From the NCBI GenBank assembly GCA_017550105.1, contig JAFYLQ010000063.1:62001-126000 (forward strand): DNA of 64,000 nucleotides. The letters are read 5' to 3'. The translations under genes were made by a program, and so were the position numbers. The stretch comes from Clostridia bacterium (GTDB taxonomy: Bacteria > Bacillota > Clostridia > Oscillospirales > Acutalibacteraceae). Within the stretch, counting starts at the first letter, position 1; the number at the start of each line of letters is the position of its first letter. Positions 34,844 to 43,420 of the stretch are shown piece by piece. Under the pieces are notes generated by a model. The model worked only from the letters and a program-made list of their open reading frames with translations, did no database searches and was not told where the DNA came from.

Positions 34844-36535
34844 TTATTCACTTATTTCATAAAACACAACTGCGTGGGGGTCGAGGGTTATATTCAAGGT
34901 GATTTTGCCGTCAATTATTTCGGCTTCACTGTTGACGGGCTTAAGCTTTGAACACTCGGCGTATTTGGGGTACAGCTCGTTGAAATAAATTTCACGTGCC
35001 TTTTCATCCACAAGGGTTGTGGGGTTATCGATTGACGGGTCATCGGGTGACCAACTAAAGCAATCATCGGTAATATTATAGGTCTTTCTGTCCTCTACCC
35101 ACTCGTCGAAGTAGTTGCAATCGTCATTGATTACATAAGCTGTAACCTTTACCTTTTTGCCCTCAAACTGAGGTGCGTTAATTTCAAATGTCATTTCAAC
35201 GTTTTTGTTGTATTCCACGTCGTTTTTGAAATTATATGCCATAATGCGCAGTGTGTTTTCGTCCTCATCAAAAGCCGAAACCGCATCCACGTCCGAGCCG
35301 AAAATCACACCCGATTTTGTTTTTTCGGTGCTAAGAAGCTTATTTCCACCCCATTTTGAGGCATTCCTTGCCACGTGGTAGCTTACGGTGGGGTTGCCCT
35401 GGAAGAAGCCGTTTGAAAGATAGCTCCATGCTGAGAAATAGGCTATATCGTTATTGAACATCTGTGCAATAAGCCTTGCGTCGTAGGCACCCTGATATGT
35501 ATATCCGCAGGTTCTTGTAAGAAGCTCACTGCCAACGGTACCACTTGAATTACCCTCAAGAATTCTGCCCTCGTCAACGCCGTAAATAAGGTCCTTAAGA
35601 CCCACGCTTTCGGCAGTTTCACGTAAATATTCAACACTTTCAGGAAGAGTCTTACCGTCAGTATAATCACCGGGGGTCGAGTCGTAAAAGCTTGTGGCAA
35701 GGTAACAAAGCCTTGTACCCTTTTTGCCTGTTTTGTAGTTAGTACCCTCACCGCAATGCTTAATAAACTCCGCTTCGTCCCAAAGACCCTCGGTAACGGT
35801 CATTGAGTGAGCACCTACAAAAACATTTTCACCTATGCTATCCTGCAAAGCCGCAACGGAATAGTCGTATAATTTGCAGTAAGCCTCGGCGGACTTTTCG
35901 GGGTCGGGCTCATCCTCGGCACCTGCAAAGAACCAATCGTCATTTTCGTACTCGGTCATTATGCCGAAACGCCACGTAAGGACCTCTTCGGCACCGAATT
36001 CCTTTACAAGAGCCTCGCCCATAGCGTAGATATAGTTATAATAAACCTCGTAATCATCGGGCGGATAGGGGTTCATACCGAAGCCGACCTCGGTCGTGGC
36101 ATTTTTGGAAAACTTAAGGGGCACGTTACCTAATTTAAGCATGGGCTTTGCGCCTAAATTCACAACACCCCTGCAGTTATCAATAAGCAAGGTAAAATCG
36201 TAATCATCAAGCACGTCTTTATTGTTGGGGTCTTTAAAAAGGTCGCGGGTCTCGGTACCGCCCGTACATTGCATAAACTGAACGTACTCAACGAACTCAA
36301 AAATATCGTTCTCCTGACTTCTTTGAGCATCCTTAAAGGGATTCCCCTCAATTGACCATATATTGACGTTATTAACAACGTTATTTAAAGTAGTTCCTTT
36401 TTGTGTTGCATCAATGGTAAAGGTGTATTTGTTAAAAATACCACTTGCAAGAAAACCAATTACACCACCCGTGGCAACAAGCACCGCCAAAATAACACAA
36501 ATAATCCCCACAAGCTTTTTCTTCGTTTTTTTCAT
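34844..36535 (-). CDS. Membrane-anchored GH39-like glycosidase
   Basis: 563 residues. A basic N-terminus and one hydrophobic segment (10-30) anchor or export the protein. The TIM-barrel part has EVLTWRFGIMTEYEND, which sits where clan GH-A enzymes have their acid/base WNEP motif, and LKDLIYGVDEGRILEG, which could hold the nucleophile Glu. AYFSAWSYLSNGFFQGNPTVSYHVARNASKWGG and a C-terminal beta domain follow. This resembles GH39-type xylosidase/iduronidase-like proteins, but identity is distant and activity unproven. The start overlaps the preceding membrane-protein gene (ATGA), implying a two-gene unit. Confidence 0.6.
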   Translation of the reverse strand: MKKTKKKLVGIICVILAVLVATGGVIGFLASGIFNKYTFTIDATQKGTTLNNVVNNVNIWSIEGNPFKDAQRSQENDIFEFVEYVQFMQCTGGTETRDLFKDPNNKDVLDDYDFTLLIDNCRGVVNLGAKPMLKLGNVPLKFSKNATTEVGFGMNPYPPDDYEVYYNYIYAMGEALVKEFGAEEVLTWRFGIMTEYENDDWFFAGAEDEPDPEKSAEAYCKLYDYSVAALQDSIGENVFVGAHSMTVTEGLWDEAEFIKHCGEGTNYKTGKKGTRLCYLATSFYDSTPGDYTDGKTLPESVEYLRETAESVGLKDLIYGVDEGRILEGNSSGTVGSELLTRTCGYTYQGAYDARLIAQMFNNDIAYFSAWSYLSNGFFQGNPTVSYHVARNASKWGGNKLLSTEKTKSGVIFGSDVDAVSAFDEDENTLRIMAYNFKNDVEYNKNVEMTFEINAPQFEGKKVKVTAYVINDDCNYFDEWVEDRKTYNITDDCFSWSPDDPSIDNPTTLVDEKAREIYFNELYPKYAECSKLKPVNSEAEIIDGKITLNITLDPHAVVFYEISE

Positions 36536-37158
36536 CGGGAAGTCACCTTTTTCTTTTTTGATTTTTGTTTTTCCTCAAAGGGATCTAAAACCCACAAGAC
36601 TAATTTATAATATATTGCTACGTTCAAAATAACAACGGGAAGAAAAACTGCAACAGCAATCATCACCATTAAAATTGTTATATCTGCATTGATTTTTTCT
36701 GATATATTTATCCCCATAAAAATACCATCAACAAAAAGACAGATAAAAAACACAATGGGTATAACTCTTTTTATTTTTTGAACAAATGTCTTACCCTTTT
36801 CCAGGTCGCACACAAACGCCAAAACAATAAGAAGTATTAACAAATCAACTAACACCGATAAACTGAACGAGTGCTCCGTTACACCATACACAATAGCAGA
36901 AAAAATCCCGCTGACAACACACCCCGACACGGCACCAAGAAGCAATTTATCATATCGTTTTTTGAACAAAACCATACTGATAAACAAAGCCGTTGAACCT
37001 GACAGAATGTATTTTGCTATATTTAAAAATTCAATGGAATTTTGACTCAACACAAAACACTCAAAAAACTGTATTCCTATAGACAAAAAACTACCTAAAC
37101 CTGACAAAAGAAACATTAGGGAACAAAACTTAGGACAGCGTATTTCTCTTTTACTCAT
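36532..37158 (-). CDS. Small polytopic membrane protein of unknown function
   Basis: 208 residues from the ATG at 37158 behind GAAAGGAGC. About six hydrophobic segments, basic N-terminus (MSKREIRCPK) and a strongly basic C-terminus (EEKQKSKKKKVTSR). I recognise no family. It is cotranscribed with, and overlaps, the GH39-like gene; a partner role in export or sensing is possible but not shown. Confidence 0.6.
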   Translation of the reverse strand: MSKREIRCPKFCSLMFLLSGLGSFLSIGIQFFECFVLSQNSIEFLNIAKYILSGSTALFISMVLFKKRYDKLLLGAVSGCVVSGIFSAIVYGVTEHSFSLSVLVDLLILLIVLAFVCDLEKGKTFVQKIKRVIPIVFFICLFVDGIFMGINISEKINADITILMVMIAVAVFLPVVILNVAIYYKLVLWVLDPFEEKQKSKKKKVTSR

Positions 37159-37199
37159 AAAAAGCTCCTTTCGTAAAACTTTTACTTCTACACATTTCA

Positions 37200-37228
37200 A
37201 TAATATCATCAAAAAGACTGTTTTTCAA
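37200..37228 (-). promoter_or_regulatory. Sigma-A promoter of the membrane protein/GH39-like unit
   Basis: Minus strand TTGAAA (37228-37223), 17-bp spacer, TATTAT (37205-37200), about 42 bp before the ATG. Confidence 0.65.
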
Positions 37229-37288
37229 TATAATTAACCTTACTTGCGAATAAAATATACGGATAAATCTTTTAAGGAAAGTAAAATT

Positions 37289-38302
37289 ATGAGCATATTA
37301 TACTGTTCGCCATCCGTCATTTTATCCGTATTTCTGACCTTAGCCGTAATATTTGTAAACGGACTTACCGACGCCCCCAATGCCGTTGCCACATGCATCA
37401 CCACAAGGTGTATGAGTATGAAAAGTGCGGTGTTTATGTCTGCAATACTTAATTTCGCAGGGGTTAGCCTTATGACAATAATAAACCCCTCAATTACCGA
37501 AACCATATCTAATATGGTGTATTTCGGTGATGATGAGGCTTCCGCCTCTATAGCCCTTTGTGCCGCTTTGTTTTCCATAGTTCTGTGGGCGGTTTTAGCC
37601 TGGTATTTCGGTATACCCACATCCGAAAGCCACGCCCTTATTGCGGCTCTTTCAGGCAGTGCCATAGCCATAAACGGTAGCCTTACGGGTATAAACGGCA
37701 TTGAATGGGTTAAGGCGATTTACGGGCTTTTTACCTCTTGCTTAGGAGGATTTTTATTGGGCTTCGTTATATGTAAATTTGTTCTTATTATTTTCCGAAA
37801 CGTAAATCGAAGCAAGGGTGATTTGTTTTTTAAATATGCAGGGATTTTCGGTGCAGGGGCTATGAGCTTTATGCACGGAGCACAAGACGGACAGAAATTC
37901 ATAGGTGTATTGCTTCTTTGCACAGGCACTATTAACGATACTACACACATATCCCCATTTATAATATTTCTTTGTTCAGGCGTGATGGCACTTGGTACTC
38001 TTTCGGGCGGTAAAAAGATTATAAAAGCCGTTGGAATGGATATGGTAAAATTAGAGAAATATCAGGGCTTTTCCGCAGACTTAGCCGCCGCAATTTCACT
38101 TCTTTTAAGTACGGTTTTCGGTTTTCCCGTTTCCACAACCCACGCCAAAACCACCGCAATGATGGGCTCGGGTGCTGCAAGAAGCAATCACTCGATAAAT
38201 CCGTCAGTCATAAAGGATATTGCTATGACCTGGGTTCTGACCTTCCCCGGGTGTGGATTTTTAGGTTTTGTTGTGACTAAGATTTTTTTGAAAATATTAT
38301 AG
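37289..38302 (+). CDS. Inorganic phosphate transporter, PiT family
   Basis: 337 residues from the ATG at 37289 (AAGGAAAG upstream). The two inverted signature repeats are VNGLTDAPNAVATCI near the start and MSFMHGAQDGQKFIGVLLL at mid-protein. SESHALIAALSGSAIA and PVSTTHAKTTAMMGSG are also typical. About ten membrane segments. Members carry phosphate with a cation (H+ or Na+). No PhoU-like partner (DUF47) is adjacent, although one often is in this family. Single gene. Confidence 0.92.
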   Translation: MSILYCSPSVILSVFLTLAVIFVNGLTDAPNAVATCITTRCMSMKSAVFMSAILNFAGVSLMTIINPSITETISNMVYFGDDEASASIALCAALFSIVLWAVLAWYFGIPTSESHALIAALSGSAIAINGSLTGINGIEWVKAIYGLFTSCLGGFLLGFVICKFVLIIFRNVNRSKGDLFFKYAGIFGAGAMSFMHGAQDGQKFIGVLLLCTGTINDTTHISPFIIFLCSGVMALGTLSGGKKIIKAVGMDMVKLEKYQGFSADLAAAISLLLSTVFGFPVSTTHAKTTAMMGSGAARSNHSINPSVIKDIAMTWVLTFPGCGFLGFVVTKIFLKIL

Positions 38303-38430
38303 GGCAAACTAAACAGACACTAAAATATTTTTTTGTTTATTGTTACAAACTTAAGCTACTCATCGAAAAAATAATGTAGTATTTTTAAATTTATGACATA
38401 TATAAGTGTAAGAAAATTTCAAGAAAGGTT

Positions 38431-40758
38431 GTGTCGGACAATGAACACTTAAATTTTAAGTATAGCCGAACTATAGAAAGGATGTATCTTTATGAAAAAA
38501 CTTTAATTATAATGTTTTCACTTTTGTTTCTGTTTCAACTAAGCTTTCCCGCCTTTTCGGTGCCTTCTGTTTCTACTCAATTATCAGCACATGATTTATC
38601 AATAAAGGATTTGCCTGAAAATATAAAACATCTGGTAAACAACTATGATGACTTATCTGAAGCTGATTACAGTATGCCTATAGGCGAAACATTGTACGAT
38701 TTAGCGATACCTACTGCAGACGGAAAAACGGAAATATCTGTTTATTCCGTTCCGATTAAATTCGAAAATGACGACGGAACATTTGAATTTATAGACACCT
38801 CTTTTACCGACTTGAATATTGTAAAAAAAACAATTTCAGGGTATAATTATAAAAACGCAGCAAATACTTTTTCCGTTTTGTTTTCAGATAAACCTCAAAA
38901 AGGTTTTAAGATGGATAATGCTTTCACAATGTCCATACCGGCAGAAAATACTGATACTCAAACAACCAAAATCGATAAAGACGAAAATAAAGATGGCCGT
39001 TTAACTTATAACAACATTTATGGAGAAGGTACTTATATTGAGTATATAAACATAAACTCTGGAGTCAAAGAAAATATTGTGCTTGAAAAAAACATAGGCA
39101 AAAATCGGTTTGATTTCGAGTGGAGTTCAGACACCCATTATCTTGATCTATCGGATGACAGCACGTTTATTAATGTTATTTCTATAGAAACAGAAAAAAC
39201 AGACTATGTTTTTTCTCCGTTATACGCGTACGATTCGTACACTATCCAAAAAGAGCAATCAACCTATACTGCAGAAACTGATTCCATATCTGCAAATTCT
39301 GAATATACAATAGATACCACAACCGATACTACCACTGTATCAGAAACTTTAGCAGAAGAAGATATTCTTGAACAACCGGTTGTAAATAGCACCACTGATA
39401 ATTATGAAAATCAATATGAAATCAAGCAATCCACTAGTAATTATGTAAATAAGCACAACACCGATGATTGCTATTATGAGATTATTGATAACGGTAATGG
39501 CAATTATACTATTACAGCGGTTGTTTCTAAAGAATTTTTAGATTCAAAAGAAACTGTTTACCCTGTAGTAATAGACCCGAGTGTAACAGCTTCATCATCC
39601 ACATCAAACATAGATGATACATATGTAAACCAAGCCGCTCCCGATACCAATTATGGTTCATGGACATATATGTGTTTTGGTTACAACAGTGGAAAACGGT
39701 GGGGGTATATAAAATTCAAAACATTACCAACAGAAATTACTTGCGGAAGTCAAATTGCCTCTGCTGAATTGACTTTAAAATTCAGAACAGGACAAACCAC
39801 CAGCTACACCGGTAAAATCGGAGGAATAAAAACCAAAAACTGGAGCGAAGACACTCTCACATGGAATACTCGCATATCTTGGAGTGGTTATAACACTACC
39901 TCAGACCACTATAATTGTTCTTATTATAAATTTGATTTAACCAAACTTGTACAAGATTGGTATAACGGTGACTGTCCGAATTATGGTGTTGTTTTTACAT
40001 ATACCGACCAAACCCATAACGATTACAATTCTGTATATTCTTCAGAATCTTCTTCTGCAAATGCACCAAGCTTACGTATAATATATTCAAGAGTAGATAA
40101 AACAGTGTACTACAATAATAACAACCCTCAAAATAATGTAAATAGTACATACGACAGAGATGCCGCTCAACAATATGCAATTGACTATGCAGAATATGAA
40201 TCATCTGATATAAATGATACACCAAATTACCGTTCAACAAAATATTCCAAAAGTGGCATATTAGGCGATGGTGAGGGCGATAACTGCACAAACTTTGTAT
40301 CTCAATGTCTACACGAAGGTAATATGGCATACATAGGTGATGAATCTACCAGAGAACTGATGAGTAGCTGGTTCTATGATACAAAACTATCCTTTTACTA
40401 TGCATCTTATACGTGGGGCGGTGCCACAAGCTTTGCAAAACATTGGGGACATACACCATCGGGCGTAGGTCACCAACGAGCATATATGACTATTGTTTAT
40501 GAAGATTTTTGGGATGTTATATATGATTGGGACTATTTAATTGATACCTTAAAAGAGGGTGACATAATACAATTTTCAGATGAAAATCTTAATTTATACC
40601 ATTCTGTCATAATTACTAAGGTTGACACTACAAACAAAATCATTGAGTATGCTCAACACTCTGATAATGACGGTGATATTGATTTCTATAATAGGATGAT
40701 AGAAAAAATGAATACCGTCGAAACATTCGGTATCGTAATACACAAAATAAAAAAGTAA
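38431..40758 (+). CDS. Secreted DNRLRE-domain protein with C-terminal amidase domain
   Basis: 775 codons as an open frame from GTG 38431, but the true start is doubtful. A well-placed ATG (38492, AAAGGA 9 bp upstream) is out of frame and meets TAA after four codons; one more A in the A6 run would give MKKTLIIMFSLLF, a perfect signal peptide in frame. In-frame ATGs at 38482 and 38512 lack good sites. After the signal come about 330 residues without a known domain, a DNRLRE domain (about 388-553; DTYVNQAAPDTNYGSW, then LTKLVQDWYNG) and an amidase domain (573-775) with catalytic Cys in DNCTNFVSQCLHEG and His in LYHSVIITK. Probable cell-wall or surface protein hydrolase. AT-rich against its neighbours. 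Confidence 0.8.
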   Translation: MSDNEHLNFKYSRTIERMYLYEKTLIIMFSLLFLFQLSFPAFSVPSVSTQLSAHDLSIKDLPENIKHLVNNYDDLSEADYSMPIGETLYDLAIPTADGKTEISVYSVPIKFENDDGTFEFIDTSFTDLNIVKKTISGYNYKNAANTFSVLFSDKPQKGFKMDNAFTMSIPAENTDTQTTKIDKDENKDGRLTYNNIYGEGTYIEYININSGVKENIVLEKNIGKNRFDFEWSSDTHYLDLSDDSTFINVISIETEKTDYVFSPLYAYDSYTIQKEQSTYTAETDSISANSEYTIDTTTDTTTVSETLAEEDILEQPVVNSTTDNYENQYEIKQSTSNYVNKHNTDDCYYEIIDNGNGNYTITAVVSKEFLDSKETVYPVVIDPSVTASSSTSNIDDTYVNQAAPDTNYGSWTYMCFGYNSGKRWGYIKFKTLPTEITCGSQIASAELTLKFRTGQTTSYTGKIGGIKTKNWSEDTLTWNTRISWSGYNTTSDHYNCSYYKFDLTKLVQDWYNGDCPNYGVVFTYTDQTHNDYNSVYSSESSSANAPSLRIIYSRVDKTVYYNNNNPQNNVNSTYDRDAAQQYAIDYAEYESSDINDTPNYRSTKYSKSGILGDGEGDNCTNFVSQCLHEGNMAYIGDESTRELMSSWFYDTKLSFYYASYTWGGATSFAKHWGHTPSGVGHQRAYMTIVYEDFWDVIYDWDYLIDTLKEGDIIQFSDENLNLYHSVIITKVDTTNKIIEYAQHSDNDGDIDFYNRMIEKMNTVETFGIVIHKIKK

Positions 40759-40773
40759 CGGAGGTTAAATCTA

Positions 40774-41439
40774 ATGAATAAGCGAAATTTTACAGTAACG
40801 GCAATTATTTTAGTCTGTACGCTGATTTTACTTTTGTCTGCCTGCTCGAATAATTCTGAAACAGAAATCACCCAAACAACAAACAAAACCGTTGAAGAAA
40901 ACAATACTAACTCAGACGCAGAATCATCCTCCGCATCTGCACAAGCAACATCCATTGACAATAATAGTGCAGTTTTTTCATACCCTATAAAGGACTTTTA
41001 TTCATCCCGTGAGGAAATAGAAGCAGAAAAAGAAGCCTTATCGACAAGTTATTATAAATTTGAGGTCGGTAAAGATTTGCAAACAAGAGAAAAAGCAGAA
41101 GAAACTTATAAGAATTATATGAAAATATTGGGAGAATGGCTAGATAAATATCCTCCCAGTGAAAAAGACATATTATCCGAAAAAGAACGAATGCTGAACC
41201 AAAATCTTTTTTTTGCAAAAGAGGACTTATCCTACGCCAAACAATCCTATAAAAAGAACCCTACGCCAGAAAACAAAAAAACGGTTGAACGACTTGAGAA
41301 AAATTACGAAAATGCAAAATTAACTCTTGAGCAATACAATAACGGTGAAATCACAATTGATGATGCATTAGAAAAAGAGAATATCGCAAACTCAAAACTT
41401 TTGGAGAATTATTACGAACAAATCGAAAAAACTAAATAA
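40774..41439 (+). CDS. Coiled-coil lipoprotein of unknown function
   Basis: 221 residues. The lipobox LLLSACS ends a signal of about 25 residues. A Thr/Asn/Ser/Glu-rich linker to about residue 65 is followed by a charged helical region with heptad-like Leu/Tyr spacing, likely coiled coil. No recognised domain. ATG behind ACGGAGG, 15 bp after the DNRLRE-amidase stop, so the pair is an operon and the two products probably work together at the cell surface. Confidence 0.75.
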   Translation: MNKRNFTVTAIILVCTLILLLSACSNNSETEITQTTNKTVEENNTNSDAESSSASAQATSIDNNSAVFSYPIKDFYSSREEIEAEKEALSTSYYKFEVGKDLQTREKAEETYKNYMKILGEWLDKYPPSEKDILSEKERMLNQNLFFAKEDLSYAKQSYKKNPTPENKKTVERLEKNYENAKLTLEQYNNGEITIDDALEKENIANSKLLENYYEQIEKTK

Positions 41440-41455
41440 TCGCCTGCAATATTGC

Positions 41456-41491
41456 AAAAACTGCACCACCTTAACTGATGGTGCAGTTTTT
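41456..41491. terminator. Bidirectional terminator
   Basis: AAAAACTGCACCA pairs with TGGTGCAGTTTTT, loop CCTTAACTGA. A and T runs flank both sides, serving the lipoprotein gene (plus) and the GH2 gene (minus). Confidence 0.88.
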
Positions 41492-41496
41492 AGTTA

Positions 41497-43269
41497 TTAT
41501 AATTTAATCTTAGAGTTAATATCCTTCATAACCTCGGGTGTGATTTTGATAACCTCTCGGTCGTATGAAAGAAGTCCGTTGCATTCGTCCTCAACGTCGC
41601 TTACCTCAGTATAAATAATAGCGGATAAGCCCTTATCCTTAATACATTTAAGGATTCTGTTTTCGTAAAGGTTGCGGATTGCATCGTCGAATTTTTCCTG
41701 GTCGTAGTATTTGCGGTAACCGAAGAATTTCTTTTTATTGTAGCAATGACCCTTTGCCTGAATTGAGTAGCCACCAAACTCCGTAAGTGCAATGGGACGG
41801 TTATCGTCCTTGCTGTATTTGGGGAATGAGAAGGGTGTGAAGTAGATGTGGAAGCTGTTTACGTCACCTGCACCCTGGTCAGTCCAACCGCTTGCGTGGT
41901 CAATAAGCCTTGTGGGGTCCTTTTCACGGTAGAAGTCACAGGCAGCCGCACTTTCAAACTGACCCCATGACTCGTTAAAGGGTGTCCACAATGCCAATGA
42001 GGGCACGTTATAAAGAAGGTCAATCATTGCTGCAGAATCGTCGAAATATTCATCCCTGCCTGCAGGGTCCTTACGTGCGAAGAAGCCATAATGATTCTTA
42101 CCGTCGGAAACTCTGCCAACGTGCTTGTTGTTGAAAAGCATTCCGAGGAAGGGAAGTGTACCGATAGCAAGGAAATTGTAAGCACCGCCGCCGTTAATCA
42201 TATCCTGCCATACAATCATACCAAGTCTGTCGCAATGGTAATACCAACGTAAGGGCTCGATTTTAATATGCTTTCTTAAGGTGTTGAAGCCCAAGTCCTT
42301 CATTGTCTGAATATCGTAAATAAGTGCATCGTCGTGGGGTGCGGTGTACATACCGTCACTCCAGTAGCCCTGGTCAAGAAGACCGTTGAAGAAATAGGGC
42401 TTGTTATTGAGCATAAAACGGGGTGTGCCCTTTTCATCCTCACCAACGCTGAATTTGCGCATACCGAAGTAGCTTTCAATCTGGTCGTCACCTGCTACGA
42501 TTTTAAGGTCGTAAAGCTTGGGGTTTTCGGGGCTCCAGCATTCGTAGTCGCTGAGCTTAATAACACCCTTACCGTTTTCGAGCTTACAGCCCGCCATAAC
42601 AACACCCTTATCAAGTGCAATTGCCGCCATTTCTGCATCGGGATTGCCGTTATAATTAACTTCAATACGAAGCTCGTCATAGTCAATGTCGGGTGTGAGC
42701 TTTATTGACTCAATATAATTTTCGGTAACCTCTTCAATCCACACGGTCTGCCAGATACCTGACTGAGGTGTGTACCAGATACCGCCACGCTTAAAGGTCT
42801 GCTTACCGCGAGCCTGAGTGCCTGTCTGGGTAGGGTCCTTAACCTCAAGACGAAGGTCATTTTCGCCGTCCATAACTAAGGTTGTGATATCGAAGGTAAA
42901 GGGAAGGTAACCGCCCTTGTGCTCGCCCACTACCTTGCTGTTAAGAATTACCTTGCACTCGTAGTCAACCGCACCGAAATGTAAGAGTACACGGTGATTT
43001 GTTCTTTTGAAATCAAAGAATCGCTGATAGTATAAAACATCGGTGGGCTCAACTATTTTTTCAACACCGCTGAGAATTGTCTCAGGGCTGAAGGGAACAA
43101 TAATCTTGCCCTGATAGCCTGCAAATTTTTTGTACTCATCGTAAATAGCATAATTCCACTCACCGTTAAGGTTAATGAAGCTGTCACGCTTGAGCTGAGG
43201 TCTGGGATAATCATTCAAGGGTAACTCTTTATTAAGAGTTTTACCCCATCTTGTAAGTAATCTTTCCAT
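41497..43269 (-). CDS. Glycoside hydrolase family 2 enzyme
   Basis: 590 residues, no signal peptide, so cytosolic. Jelly-roll sugar-binding domain (SFINLNGEWNYAIYDEY to about 170), an immunoglobulin-like domain, then the TIM barrel: MKDLGFNTLRKHIKIEPLRWYYHCDRLGMIVWQDM, LWTPFNESWGQFES (acid/base Glu) and RPIALTEFGGYSIQ (nucleophile Glu). Likely beta-galactosidase, beta-glucuronidase or beta-mannosidase-type retaining enzyme; the substrate is not clear. ATG behind AGGAG; promoter at 43303-43331. Stand-alone gene. Confidence 0.9.
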   Translation of the reverse strand: MERLLTRWGKTLNKELPLNDYPRPQLKRDSFINLNGEWNYAIYDEYKKFAGYQGKIIVPFSPETILSGVEKIVEPTDVLYYQRFFDFKRTNHRVLLHFGAVDYECKVILNSKVVGEHKGGYLPFTFDITTLVMDGENDLRLEVKDPTQTGTQARGKQTFKRGGIWYTPQSGIWQTVWIEEVTENYIESIKLTPDIDYDELRIEVNYNGNPDAEMAAIALDKGVVMAGCKLENGKGVIKLSDYECWSPENPKLYDLKIVAGDDQIESYFGMRKFSVGEDEKGTPRFMLNNKPYFFNGLLDQGYWSDGMYTAPHDDALIYDIQTMKDLGFNTLRKHIKIEPLRWYYHCDRLGMIVWQDMINGGGAYNFLAIGTLPFLGMLFNNKHVGRVSDGKNHYGFFARKDPAGRDEYFDDSAAMIDLLYNVPSLALWTPFNESWGQFESAAACDFYREKDPTRLIDHASGWTDQGAGDVNSFHIYFTPFSFPKYSKDDNRPIALTEFGGYSIQAKGHCYNKKKFFGYRKYYDQEKFDDAIRNLYENRILKCIKDKGLSAIIYTEVSDVEDECNGLLSYDREVIKITPEVMKDINSKIKL

Positions 43270-43301
43270 ACACTACTCCTAAAATGAAATATATACATTT
43301 A

Positions 43302-43331
43302 TATGATATCATACACATAATACTTTTTCAA
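43302..43331 (-). promoter_or_regulatory. GH2 promoter with palindromic operator candidate
   Basis: Minus strand TTGAAA (43331-43326), 17-bp spacer, TATCAT (43308-43303). The -10 lies in TATGATATCATA (43302-43313), a perfect 12-bp palindrome, as a local repressor might use. Confidence 0.65.
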
Positions 43332-43357
43332 GAAAAAATATTCCGTAAAAATAGCCA

Positions 43358-43386
43358 TTGACGAAACTTACCTTTGGTGGTATAAT
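43358..43386 (+). promoter_or_regulatory. Strong sigma-A promoter of metallophosphoesterase
   Basis: TTGACG (43358-43363), exactly 17 bp, TATAAT (43381-43386), about 34 bp before the ATG. Confidence 0.85.
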
Positions 43387-43420
43387 GAGGAAAAATATTA
43401 CGGAAAAGGTTGTGACATAA

